Origin: CAISIP01 sp043759735
GTDB taxonomy: Bacteria; Pseudomonadota; Gammaproteobacteria; Burkholderiales; Burkholderiaceae_C
Length of the DNA: 64,000 bases
Reading direction: 5' to 3'
NCBI GenBank assembly: GCA_043759735.1
Contig: JAYUQC010000113.1
Coordinates: 13,604 to 77,603, forward strand
The translations under genes and the position numbers were made by a program. Every line of letters starts with the position of its first letter. Position 1 is the first letter of the stretch. This document shows, one piece after another, positions 19,210-26,798 of the stretch. The notes under the pieces are model-generated. The model had not been told where the DNA came from. It saw only the letters and a list, made by a program, of their open reading frames with translations, and ran no database searches.

Positions 19210-22083
19210 GTGGCAACAAAATCATCTTCGAAAAATGCTCAGTTCTGGCGCGCCGATTGGTTTGCAGGGGTCGCAATTGTCATTGCGGTATTGCTGCTGA
19301 ACCAGATCACCGACCTGATCGGCACCCTGGAGCGCAGGTTCTATGACTTTGGCAGTACCAGCACCTCCCGCTTGCCATCCGACCGCATCGCCATCATCGC
19401 CATTGACGACCAGAGCATTGCCAATATCGGGCGCTGGCCATGGTCGCGTGATATCCATGCCAAGCTGATCGACCAGCTCGCGGCGGCGAAGGCCAAGACC
19501 ATTGTCGAGACGGTATTTTTCATCGAACCCCAGGTGGACCGCGGCCTGAGTTACATCCGCAAGATGAAGTCCCTGCTGGGCTCGGGTCCGGACGCGAGCA
19601 AGGGTGAACTGGGCAAGGTGATCGCCGAGGCCGAAAAGGCGCTGGACACGGACGCGGTGCTGGCGGCCAGCATGAAAAGCGCCGGCAATGTATTGGTGCC
19701 ATCGGTGTTCCTGTTGGGCGAGCCGCAGGGCAATCCGGACAAGCCGCTGCCTGGTTTTGTGCTCAAGAGCGCGATCAAGGCGCAGGAAGGTTTTGGTATT
19801 GCGGCGATCAGCGGCCAGGTGCCCATTGAGGAGATCGGCGCGGCCGCGGCCGGCGTCGCCCACCTGAACCAGATCCAGGATGTGGACGGCTCGGTGCGTC
19901 AGGAGCCGCTGCTGGTGAACTATTACGGCAACGCGGTGCCCTCGATGGCATTGCTGGCGGCCGTCAAGAGCCTGAACCTCGGACCCGGGGACATCAAGCT
20001 CAATATGGGCGAATCGGTGCAGATCGGCAAATTGCGCGTCAAGACCGACGAAGGCGCCCTGATGCTGCCGCAGTTCTACAAGGCGCGCGATGGTCGTCCG
20101 GCGTTCGCGGTCGACTCGTTTTACGATGTGCTGACCGGAAAAATCCCGGCGACCAAGTATGCCGACAAGATCGTCATCGTCGGCGCCACGGCGGCTGGCG
20201 TGGGCGTGCAGTTTCCGGTGCCAGGCAGTGCGGGACTGTCGCCTGCCGAAACCATTGCGCACATCACATCCAGCATTCTGGGTGAGCACTTCATCGTCCA
20301 GCCCAGTTGGGGTGTCTGGGCGACGCTGGCGGTCTTCCTGCTGGTGGCGGCCTATATCGTCGCGGTGTTGCCCAAATTGTCGGCGGGCACCGCGGCCATC
20401 GTGACGCTGGTCCTGTTTGTGGCATTGCTGGGTACCGAGTTCGGGTTGTTGTCGGGTAGCGCCATGTGGATCAAGCTGGTCCTGCCGGCCATGCTTCTTG
20501 CGATCGGGCATCTGGCACTCACGACCAAACGCTTCCTCGTCACGGAGGCCGGCAAGCTCAAATCCGACGAGGAGTCCGCTGAAACCAACCGCATGATGGG
20601 TCTGGCGTTACAGGGCCAAGGCCAGCTTGATGCGGCGTTCGACCGCTTTCGCCGGGTTCCGTTCGGCGATGCGGTGATGGGCAACCTGTACAGTCTGGCA
20701 CTCGATTTCGAACGCAAGCGCCAGTTCAACAAGGCGGAAGCGGTCTATCAGCATATGGCGACGTTCGACAAGGACTACAAGGATCTGCAAGCCAAGCTCA
20801 ACCGGGCCAAGAATCTGTCCGAGACCGTGATGCTGGGTGGTGGCGGTTCCCACCCTGGCGGCACCATGCTGCTCGACGGTGGCTCGGTCGAGAAGCCGAT
20901 GCTGGGTCGCTACCAGGTCGACAAGGAGCTGGGCAAGGGCGCCATGGGTGTGGTGTACCTGGGCAAGGACCCGAAGATCGGCCGCGTCGTGGCCATCAAG
21001 ACCATGGCACTGAGCCAGGAGTTCTCGGGCGACGACCTGGTCGATGCGCGCGAACGCTTCTTCCGCGAAGCCGAAACGGCCGGGCGACTGCAGCACCAAA
21101 ATATCGTCACCATCTTCGATGCTGGCGAGGAACACGACCTGGCCTATATCGCCATGGAGTTCCTCAAGGGCAAGGACCTGCTGGACTACTGCAAGGCCGG
21201 CAACCTGTTGCCGGTCCCGCGGGTGCTGTCGATTGTCGCGCGTGTCGCAGAGGCGCTTGCCTATGCGCACAAGCAAAACGTGGTGCACCGCGACATCAAG
21301 CCCGCCAACATCATGTATGAGCATGACACCGACACGGTGAAGGTCACCGACTTCGGCATAGCGCGCATCACTGACTCGAGCAAGACCAAGACGGGCCTGG
21401 TGCTCGGTACGCCCAGCTTCATGTCCCCCGAACAACTGGCCGGCAAAAAGGTGGACGGTCGATCAGACCTCTATTCATTGGGTGTCATGCTGTTCCAGAT
21501 GTTGTCCGGCGTCTTGCCGTTCCGCGGCGACTCCATGGCTGAGCTCATGTACAAGATCGCCAACGAAGAGGCGCCTGATGTTCGTACCAATCGCGGTGAA
21601 CTACCCGAAAGCCTGTCCAACCTGGTCGCTTTGTCGATGAGCAAGCGACCAGAAACGCGGTACCAGGATGGTGAGCAGTTCGCCAACGACCTGCGCGGGG
21701 TACTGGCCGAACTGGGTGGCGGCACCCAGGCCCTTTCCGTTTCCAGCGGACGGACCCAGGGCACGGTGGCCGCGGCTGCGCCAAGGCATGAAAAAACGGC
21801 GGTCATCGCCACAGCCGCTGTGGCGGCATCGGCGCAGTTCGAGAAAACCGTGGTGCACAACACGCGCGCCGCGCCGCAACAGGACGACGCGTTCCAAAAG
21901 ACCGCCGTCTACCATGCCCCCTCAGGCGGCCGGCAGGACGACGCGTTCCAGAAGACGGCGGTCCACCATGCGAATCCGGCCGGTGGTCGGAATGACGCCT
22001 TCGAGAAAACGGCTGTGCACCACGCAAAGGCCGATGAAAAACCGGGACCTCCCAGTCCCACGGTGCCGGATGTCGAAATCTGA
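19210..22083 (+). CDS. CHASE2-domain Ser/Thr protein kinase with repeated Thr-motif tail
   Basis: A 957-residue membrane kinase (GTG at 19210; an ATG at 19135 is possible). An N-terminal helix (about 18-35) is followed by an extracytoplasmic CHASE2 domain (IAIIAIDDQSIANIGRWPW), three helices (about 365-440), a TPR-like segment, and a Hanks kinase: LGKGAMGVVY (about 573-582), VAIK, HRDIKPANIM (catalytic Asp695), DFG, and SPEQLAGKKVDGRSDLYSLG. The tail (about 860 to the end) carries HEKTAV once and then F-(E/Q)-K-T-(A/V)-V four times, with threonines at 880, 898, 916 and 934, exactly 18 apart. It is first in a run with PP2C and FHA genes. Signal and substrates are unknown; tail threonines as phospho-docking sites are inferred. 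Confidence 0.9.
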   Translation: MATKSSSKNAQFWRADWFAGVAIVIAVLLLNQITDLIGTLERRFYDFGSTSTSRLPSDRIAIIAIDDQSIANIGRWPWSRDIHAKLIDQLAAAKAKTIVETVFFIEPQVDRGLSYIRKMKSLLGSGPDASKGELGKVIAEAEKALDTDAVLAASMKSAGNVLVPSVFLLGEPQGNPDKPLPGFVLKSAIKAQEGFGIAAISGQVPIEEIGAAAAGVAHLNQIQDVDGSVRQEPLLVNYYGNAVPSMALLAAVKSLNLGPGDIKLNMGESVQIGKLRVKTDEGALMLPQFYKARDGRPAFAVDSFYDVLTGKIPATKYADKIVIVGATAAGVGVQFPVPGSAGLSPAETIAHITSSILGEHFIVQPSWGVWATLAVFLLVAAYIVAVLPKLSAGTAAIVTLVLFVALLGTEFGLLSGSAMWIKLVLPAMLLAIGHLALTTKRFLVTEAGKLKSDEESAETNRMMGLALQGQGQLDAAFDRFRRVPFGDAVMGNLYSLALDFERKRQFNKAEAVYQHMATFDKDYKDLQAKLNRAKNLSETVMLGGGGSHPGGTMLLDGGSVEKPMLGRYQVDKELGKGAMGVVYLGKDPKIGRVVAIKTMALSQEFSGDDLVDARERFFREAETAGRLQHQNIVTIFDAGEEHDLAYIAMEFLKGKDLLDYCKAGNLLPVPRVLSIVARVAEALAYAHKQNVVHRDIKPANIMYEHDTDTVKVTDFGIARITDSSKTKTGLVLGTPSFMSPEQLAGKKVDGRSDLYSLGVMLFQMLSGVLPFRGDSMAELMYKIANEEAPDVRTNRGELPESLSNLVALSMSKRPETRYQDGEQFANDLRGVLAELGGGTQALSVSSGRTQGTVAAAAPRHEKTAVIATAAVAASAQFEKTVVHNTRAAPQQDDAFQKTAVYHAPSGGRQDDAFQKTAVHHANPAGGRNDAFEKTAVHHAKADEKPGPPSPTVPDVEI
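21838..22053 (+). repeat. Four in-frame 54-bp tandem repeats in the kinase tail
   Basis: The units begin at Phe codons 21838, 21892, 21946 and 22000. Each encodes F-(E/Q)-K-T-(A/V)-V-(H/Y)-(H/N) plus a Gly/Asp/Gln-rich spacer. The spacing is exact but the bases have diverged, so the repeats are maintained as protein rather than being a recent slippage. Confidence 0.9.
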
Positions 22084-22092
22084 CTCGACACC

Positions 22093-22881
22093 ATGATGCA
22101 TTACACGTTTCACTCTCGAACCGATCCAGGCCGGGCCAGGGACAACAACGAAGACGCGGTGGTGGTCGACGAGGTGTCCCAGTTTGGTGTGCTGGCCGAT
22201 GGCATGGGGGGCTATAACGCGGGTGAAATCGCCAGCGGCATGGCGACGGCATTCATCAAGTCGGAGATGGCGCGCTGGCTGGCCGAAACGGGAAAAAATG
22301 CCAAAGTCAAGGAGATCCGGCGTGCGCTCGAGATCTGCGTGGACAACGCCAATCGCTCTATTTTCAATGCGTCCGGCTCCAATCCCCAGTATTCCGGTAT
22401 GGGCACGACACTGGTTGTCGGCGTATTTCATGCCTCGACGCTGGTTCTTGGGCATATCGGCGATTCGCGCTGCTATCGGCTGCGCGCTGGCGCGTTGAGC
22501 CAGATCACGAAGGACCATTCCCTGTTGCAGGAGCAAATCGACGCCGGCCTGATCACCCCGGAGCAGGCGGCCGGTTCGTCGATCAAGAACCTCGTGACGC
22601 GGGCGTTGGGCGTGGAAGATGCGGTCATGCTCGAGATCAACGAACATCAGGTGGAAGCGGGAGACTGCTATCTTTTGTGTTCAGACGGCCTGTCCGACAT
22701 GGTTGACGATGCCGAAATTGCCAGTATCCTCGGGGGGCCGGTGCCGATGGACCAGAAAGCAGACATCCTGGTTGCGGTCGCCAACGAGCATGGCGGGCGC
22801 GACAATATTTCGGTATTGCTGGTCCAGGCGGAGCCTGTGACGGAGAAGCGTGGCCTGATCTCCAGGCTGTTGGGAAAATAG
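22093..22881 (+). CDS. PP2C-family Ser/Thr protein phosphatase
   Basis: A 262-residue PPM phosphatase. The metal-binding motifs are all present: RDNNEDAV, LADGMGGYNAGE, GHIGDSRCYRLR, LLCSDGLSDMV and GRDNISVLLV. Start ATG at 22093 (or 22096), nine bases after the kinase stop. In bacterial kinase/phosphatase pairs the phosphatase reverses kinase marks, so the kinase tail and FHA protein next door are the likely substrates (inference). No signal peptide or membrane segment, so it acts in the cytoplasm. Confidence 0.93.
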   Translation: MMHYTFHSRTDPGRARDNNEDAVVVDEVSQFGVLADGMGGYNAGEIASGMATAFIKSEMARWLAETGKNAKVKEIRRALEICVDNANRSIFNASGSNPQYSGMGTTLVVGVFHASTLVLGHIGDSRCYRLRAGALSQITKDHSLLQEQIDAGLITPEQAAGSSIKNLVTRALGVEDAVMLEINEHQVEAGDCYLLCSDGLSDMVDDAEIASILGGPVPMDQKADILVAVANEHGGRDNISVLLVQAEPVTEKRGLISRLLGK

Positions 22882-22929
22882 GTATCTCATGTGTAATATG
22901 AAAATCTGTCACGGAAATAGGAGTCGGTC

Positions 22930-23631
22930 ATGCCGAAAATGATCGTATCGATCGATGGCGTTGTCATCAAGGAAGTCCAGTTGACGAAGGACCGGACTAC
23001 CTTGGGCAGGCGGCCGTACAACGATGTAGTGATCGACAATCTTGCAATCAGTGGCGAACATGCGGTGTTCCAGATGGCGGGCAGCGACGTCTTCATCGAA
23101 GACCTCAACAGCACCAATGGAACCTATGTCAACGGCAAGGCGGCCAAGAAGCAGCAGTTGCAAAATGGCGACACTGTAGAAGTTGGCAAATACAAGATAA
23201 AGTTCGTCGGCGAACCAGCGAGTGACGGTTTCGAGAAGACGATGATGGTCAAGTCGGGGGCGGGCGGCATGGCGGCTCCGGGTGTATCCGGTGGACCCGC
23301 ATCGGTTTCCGGCGGCATGGGCGTGCGGCCTGCGGCTGCCGCTCCCAGCCTTGCGGCCAGCGGGGTGGCGGTACAAGCCTCCATCAAGGTATTGTCCGGT
23401 GCGGCATCAGGCCGAGAGGTTCCATTGACCAAGGTTGTGACCACGATCGGCAAGCCGGGCGTGGCCGTGGCAGCCATCACCAAGCGACAGCATGGTTTTG
23501 TCGTGCATCATGTCGAAGGGGCTGGCAATCCGTCGCTCAATGGCGCACCGATCGGTACCGATCCCGTGTCGCTGAAGAATGGCGACCTTATCGAACTGGC
23601 CGGGACGCAGATGCAATTCGTTCAAAGCTGA
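22930..23631 (+). CDS. Double-FHA protein with kinase-like Thr motif in its linker
   Basis: A 233-residue cytoplasmic protein. Residues about 1-95 form a canonical FHA domain (TLGRRPYND, ISGEHAVF, LNSTNGTYVNGK), which binds phosphothreonine. The linker at 98-145 starts with DGFEKTMM (Thr104), the same F-E-K-T word found in the kinase tail, then becomes Gly/Ala-rich. Residues about 148-233 look like a second, degenerate FHA (VTTIGKPGVAVAAITKRQHGF, LKNGDLIELAG). AGGAG precedes the ATG. The layout recalls GarA/OdhI-type switches, where a phosphorylated N-terminal Thr binds the protein's own FHA; that behaviour is inferred here. Confidence 0.88.
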   Translation: MPKMIVSIDGVVIKEVQLTKDRTTLGRRPYNDVVIDNLAISGEHAVFQMAGSDVFIEDLNSTNGTYVNGKAAKKQQLQNGDTVEVGKYKIKFVGEPASDGFEKTMMVKSGAGGMAAPGVSGGPASVSGGMGVRPAAAAPSLAASGVAVQASIKVLSGAASGREVPLTKVVTTIGKPGVAVAAITKRQHGFVVHHVEGAGNPSLNGAPIGTDPVSLKNGDLIELAGTQMQFVQS

Positions 23632-23690
23632 TTTGCCAGGCCGGTTGCTGATTTCCGTGGCAGCTTTCAAGCCAGTTTGGTAAGGCTGCG

Positions 23691-25940
23691 ATGCGAGCGC
23701 TCGTCAAGCACTGGCCTCGCATCCTTGTCACGCTGCTGCCGCTGGTATTTGCGCTGCTGCATGCCTCGGGCGGTGTCCGGCTCGGTGTGCTGGAGCGGCT
23801 GGACAACATCATCTATGACTCCCGTTTGCGCGCCACCATGCCGCGCACGCTGGACGAGCGTGTTGTCATCATCGATATCGACGAAAAGAGCCTGGCCCAG
23901 ATTGGGCGCTGGCCTTGGGGACGCAATCGACTCGCTGACCTGACGAACGAGCTTTTTGAGCGTCAGAAGGTCGCGCTGCTGGGGTTCGACATTGTGTTCG
24001 CGGAGCCGGACGAGAGCTCCGGCCTGAAGCGCTTGACCGAGTTGGCGCAGCGCGAACTGCGCGACCAGGCAGGGTTTGCCGAAAAGGTCCGTCAATTGCA
24101 GCCGTCCCTGGACTACGACGCAATGTTTGCCAGATCACTGCAAGGACGGCCGGTTGTCCTTGGCTATTACCTGACGGGTGACCGCGATGGCTTTACGTCG
24201 GGAGTATTGCCCGCGCCGGTGATGGACAAGGCTGCGCTACAGGGTCGGCCGATCAAGTTCACGACCTGGAACGGGTTTGGCTCCAATATTGCTGCGATCG
24301 CCAAGGCTGCACCCATCGCGGGCCATTTCAACCCGATACCCGAAGGCGATGGCGTTGTCCGTTCGCTGCCGCTGATCGCGGACTACAAGGGCGCTTACTA
24401 CGAGTCGCTCTCCTTGGCGATGTTCCGTTTGCTGGCCGGCTTGCCGACGGTCTCGCCTGGTTTTCCCAAGGAACGCATGCTGGCGCGCAGTTACCAGGGC
24501 TTGGAGAGCATCCAACTCAAGCTCGGCGGCAAGGTGCTGGCCATTCCGGTCGATGAGCAGGTCTCCGCGCTGATTCCGTTTCGCGGATTTGGCGGTCCCA
24601 AAGGCGGATCGTTCACGTACGTATCGGCAGCGGATGTGTTGTCCAAGGCCATCCCGCCCGAGACGCTCAAGGACAAGATCGTGCTGGTCGGTACGACAGC
24701 GCCGGGCCTGCAGGATTTGCGGGTGACCCCGGTCAGCGAGGTCTATCCGGGGGTCGAAGCCCATGCCAATGTCATTTCAGGCCTGCTCGATGGCAAGACG
24801 CTGGTCAAGCCGGACTACGCGGTAGGTTACGAAGTGGTGGTGCTGCTTTTCTCGGGCTTGATTCTGGCGTTCGCCTTGCCGCTGGTTACCGCGACCCGGG
24901 CCGTGATCCTGAGCGTGCTGGTAATAGCGGCGGTCGCAGCGCTCAACATCTGGCTGTATCTGGGTGCGGGCCTGGTGTTGCCGCTGGCGGGGGCGATGGT
25001 GATGGCCGTCACGGCATTTGCGCTCAACATGAGTTATGGCTATTTTGTCGAAAGCCGCTCCAAGCGCGAACTGGCGCATCTGTTTGGAACCTATGTTCCG
25101 CCTGAGCTGGTGGACGAAATGGTCAAGGATCCGGACAGCTACAGCATGACGGCAACCAACCGGGAAATGACGGTGATGTTCTGCGACATGCGGGGTTTCA
25201 CCAAGATGTCCGAGCAAATGGAGCCGATCCAGTTGCAGGCTCTGCTCAACGGTGTGTTCACCCGGCTGACCGGCATCATCCGCGCCAACCGCGGCACCAT
25301 CGACAAGTACATGGGCGACTGCGTGATGGCCTTTTGGGGGGCCCCGGTTGAAACCGCGGAGCATGCGCACCTGGCAGTGAAATCGGCGATGGAAATGGCC
25401 AGTGCGGTGCGGGGCATCAATGAGGAGCACCGAGCCAAGGGCATACCGGAAATCGGCATTGGCATTGGAGTCAACACCGGTAATATGTGCGTGGGCGACA
25501 TGGGCTCCAATATCCGCAGGAGCTACACCGTCATTGGTGACGCGGTGAACCTGGGTTCGCGGCTCGAAGGCTTGTCCAAGGTCTATGGCGTGGACACCGT
25601 GGTCAGCGAGTCCGCGCGCAAGCTGGCGCCGGCGTTTGGCTGGCAGGAGTTGGACCGGGTCCGGGTCAAGGGCAAGGATCAGGCAGTGGCGATCTTCTGG
25701 CCGGTGGCGCCGGCCAATCGCATCGGTGCCGAGACCGAGTCGGAACTCAAGACATGGGCTTCGTTCTTGAAAGCGTACCGGTCGCAGGACTGGGAGCAAT
25801 GCGATGTGCTGATGATGAATTTGCTGCGCATGAATGCCAAAAAATACCTTTACCACCTGTACTCTGACCGTGTAGCCTCCATGCGGCTGCTTCCATTTGA
25901 TCTTGAATGGGACGGTGCGACAAATTTCGAAACGAAATAA
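23691..25940 (+). CDS. CHASE2-domain class III adenylate/guanylate cyclase
   Basis: A 749-residue membrane cyclase. After an N-terminal helix, the CHASE2 sensor begins with VVIIDIDEKSLAQIGRWPW, very like the CHASE2 of the kinase four genes upstream. Three helices follow at about 375-450, then a cyclase domain from about 490: metal-binding Asp499 in FCDMRGFTKM, DKYMGDCVMAFWG, GIGVNTGNMCVGDMGS and YTVIGDAVNLGSRLEGL. These residues are those of an active class III enzyme; cAMP is the likeliest product but cGMP is not excluded. A phosphodiesterase gene follows after 8 bases, so synthesis and breakdown are co-expressed. Confidence 0.93.
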   Translation: MRALVKHWPRILVTLLPLVFALLHASGGVRLGVLERLDNIIYDSRLRATMPRTLDERVVIIDIDEKSLAQIGRWPWGRNRLADLTNELFERQKVALLGFDIVFAEPDESSGLKRLTELAQRELRDQAGFAEKVRQLQPSLDYDAMFARSLQGRPVVLGYYLTGDRDGFTSGVLPAPVMDKAALQGRPIKFTTWNGFGSNIAAIAKAAPIAGHFNPIPEGDGVVRSLPLIADYKGAYYESLSLAMFRLLAGLPTVSPGFPKERMLARSYQGLESIQLKLGGKVLAIPVDEQVSALIPFRGFGGPKGGSFTYVSAADVLSKAIPPETLKDKIVLVGTTAPGLQDLRVTPVSEVYPGVEAHANVISGLLDGKTLVKPDYAVGYEVVVLLFSGLILAFALPLVTATRAVILSVLVIAAVAALNIWLYLGAGLVLPLAGAMVMAVTAFALNMSYGYFVESRSKRELAHLFGTYVPPELVDEMVKDPDSYSMTATNREMTVMFCDMRGFTKMSEQMEPIQLQALLNGVFTRLTGIIRANRGTIDKYMGDCVMAFWGAPVETAEHAHLAVKSAMEMASAVRGINEEHRAKGIPEIGIGIGVNTGNMCVGDMGSNIRRSYTVIGDAVNLGSRLEGLSKVYGVDTVVSESARKLAPAFGWQELDRVRVKGKDQAVAIFWPVAPANRIGAETESELKTWASFLKAYRSQDWEQCDVLMMNLLRMNAKKYLYHLYSDRVASMRLLPFDLEWDGATNFETK

Positions 25941-25948
25941 GGGCCGCC

Positions 25949-26740
25949 ATGAAAGTGCGTGTGTTGGGCTGTTCCGGCGCCATCGCCAAGGACTGCCGGA
26001 CCACGTCTTTTCTGATCGACAGTGACATCCTGATCGATGCGGGTACGGGGGTTGGCGACCTTACGCTTGAGGAAATGCGTCGCATCGACCATGTGTTCCT
26101 GACCCATTCCCATCTGGACCACGTGGCGGCGCTGCCTTTGATGGTGGATGCCGTTGCCGCACGGCGCCAGCAGCCCCTCAAGATCCATGCCCTGGCTGGA
26201 ACCATCAAGGCGCTCAAGACGCACATCTTCAATGATGTGATATGGCCCGATTTCAGCCGGATCCCGACCCCGGATGCCCCCTTCATCACCTTCCACGAGA
26301 TCGAGACCGGCCAGACACTGCAGATCAACCGCAAGCTGATCGAAGTGCTGCCAGCGGTTCACACGGTGCCCGCGGTGGGGTATGCTGTGACGGATGGCAG
26401 CGGTTGCTGGGTTTTCTCGGGCGACACCGAGCGCAATCCTGCGTTCTGGGAGCGCATCAACCAACTCAATGTAGCGATGCTGGTGATCGAAACCGCGTTC
26501 AGCAACCGAGAGAAGGACCTGGCCAGGATCAGCCTGCATCTGTCGCCATGCGTGCTGGCCGATGAGCTGGACAACATTCGCAACGACCACCGCTACCCGA
26601 TCTACATCACCCACACCAAGCCGGCGGAAACCGACCTCATCATGGCAGAAATCCAGAAATTCGACGAAACGTCCATTTCGGGACCTAACGTGACCCATGA
26701 CATCCGTTGGCTGCGGGCCGGCCAGGAGTTCGACTTGTGA
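25949..26740 (+). CDS. Class II-type cyclic nucleotide phosphodiesterase (metallo-beta-lactamase fold)
   Basis: A 263-residue metallo-beta-lactamase-fold hydrolase. It has MKVRVLGCSGA at the start, the zinc motif THSHLDH (about 50-56), a central LPAVHTVPAVGYAV, the Asp of VFSGDTERN, and a late His in IYITHTKP. The spacing and the early LGCSG resemble class II cyclic AMP phosphodiesterases rather than glyoxalases or RNases Z. Its place 8 bases after the cyclase gene strongly supports hydrolysis of the cyclase product. The ATG at 25949 fits the fold; the upstream in-frame extension overlaps the cyclase. Confidence 0.82.
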   Translation: MKVRVLGCSGAIAKDCRTTSFLIDSDILIDAGTGVGDLTLEEMRRIDHVFLTHSHLDHVAALPLMVDAVAARRQQPLKIHALAGTIKALKTHIFNDVIWPDFSRIPTPDAPFITFHEIETGQTLQINRKLIEVLPAVHTVPAVGYAVTDGSGCWVFSGDTERNPAFWERINQLNVAMLVIETAFSNREKDLARISLHLSPCVLADELDNIRNDHRYPIYITHTKPAETDLIMAEIQKFDETSISGPNVTHDIRWLRAGQEFDL

Positions 26741-26798
26741 TCCAGCGGTCGGTTATGTCAGTAGACAGCGCCGCCGGGCGTTTTTGCGGAGCGGGTCG

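Noticed and set aside
21838..22053. 54-base repeats considered as a CRISPR-like array
   Set aside because: They are in frame, encode a protein repeat in the kinase tail, are not palindromic and have no spacer structure.
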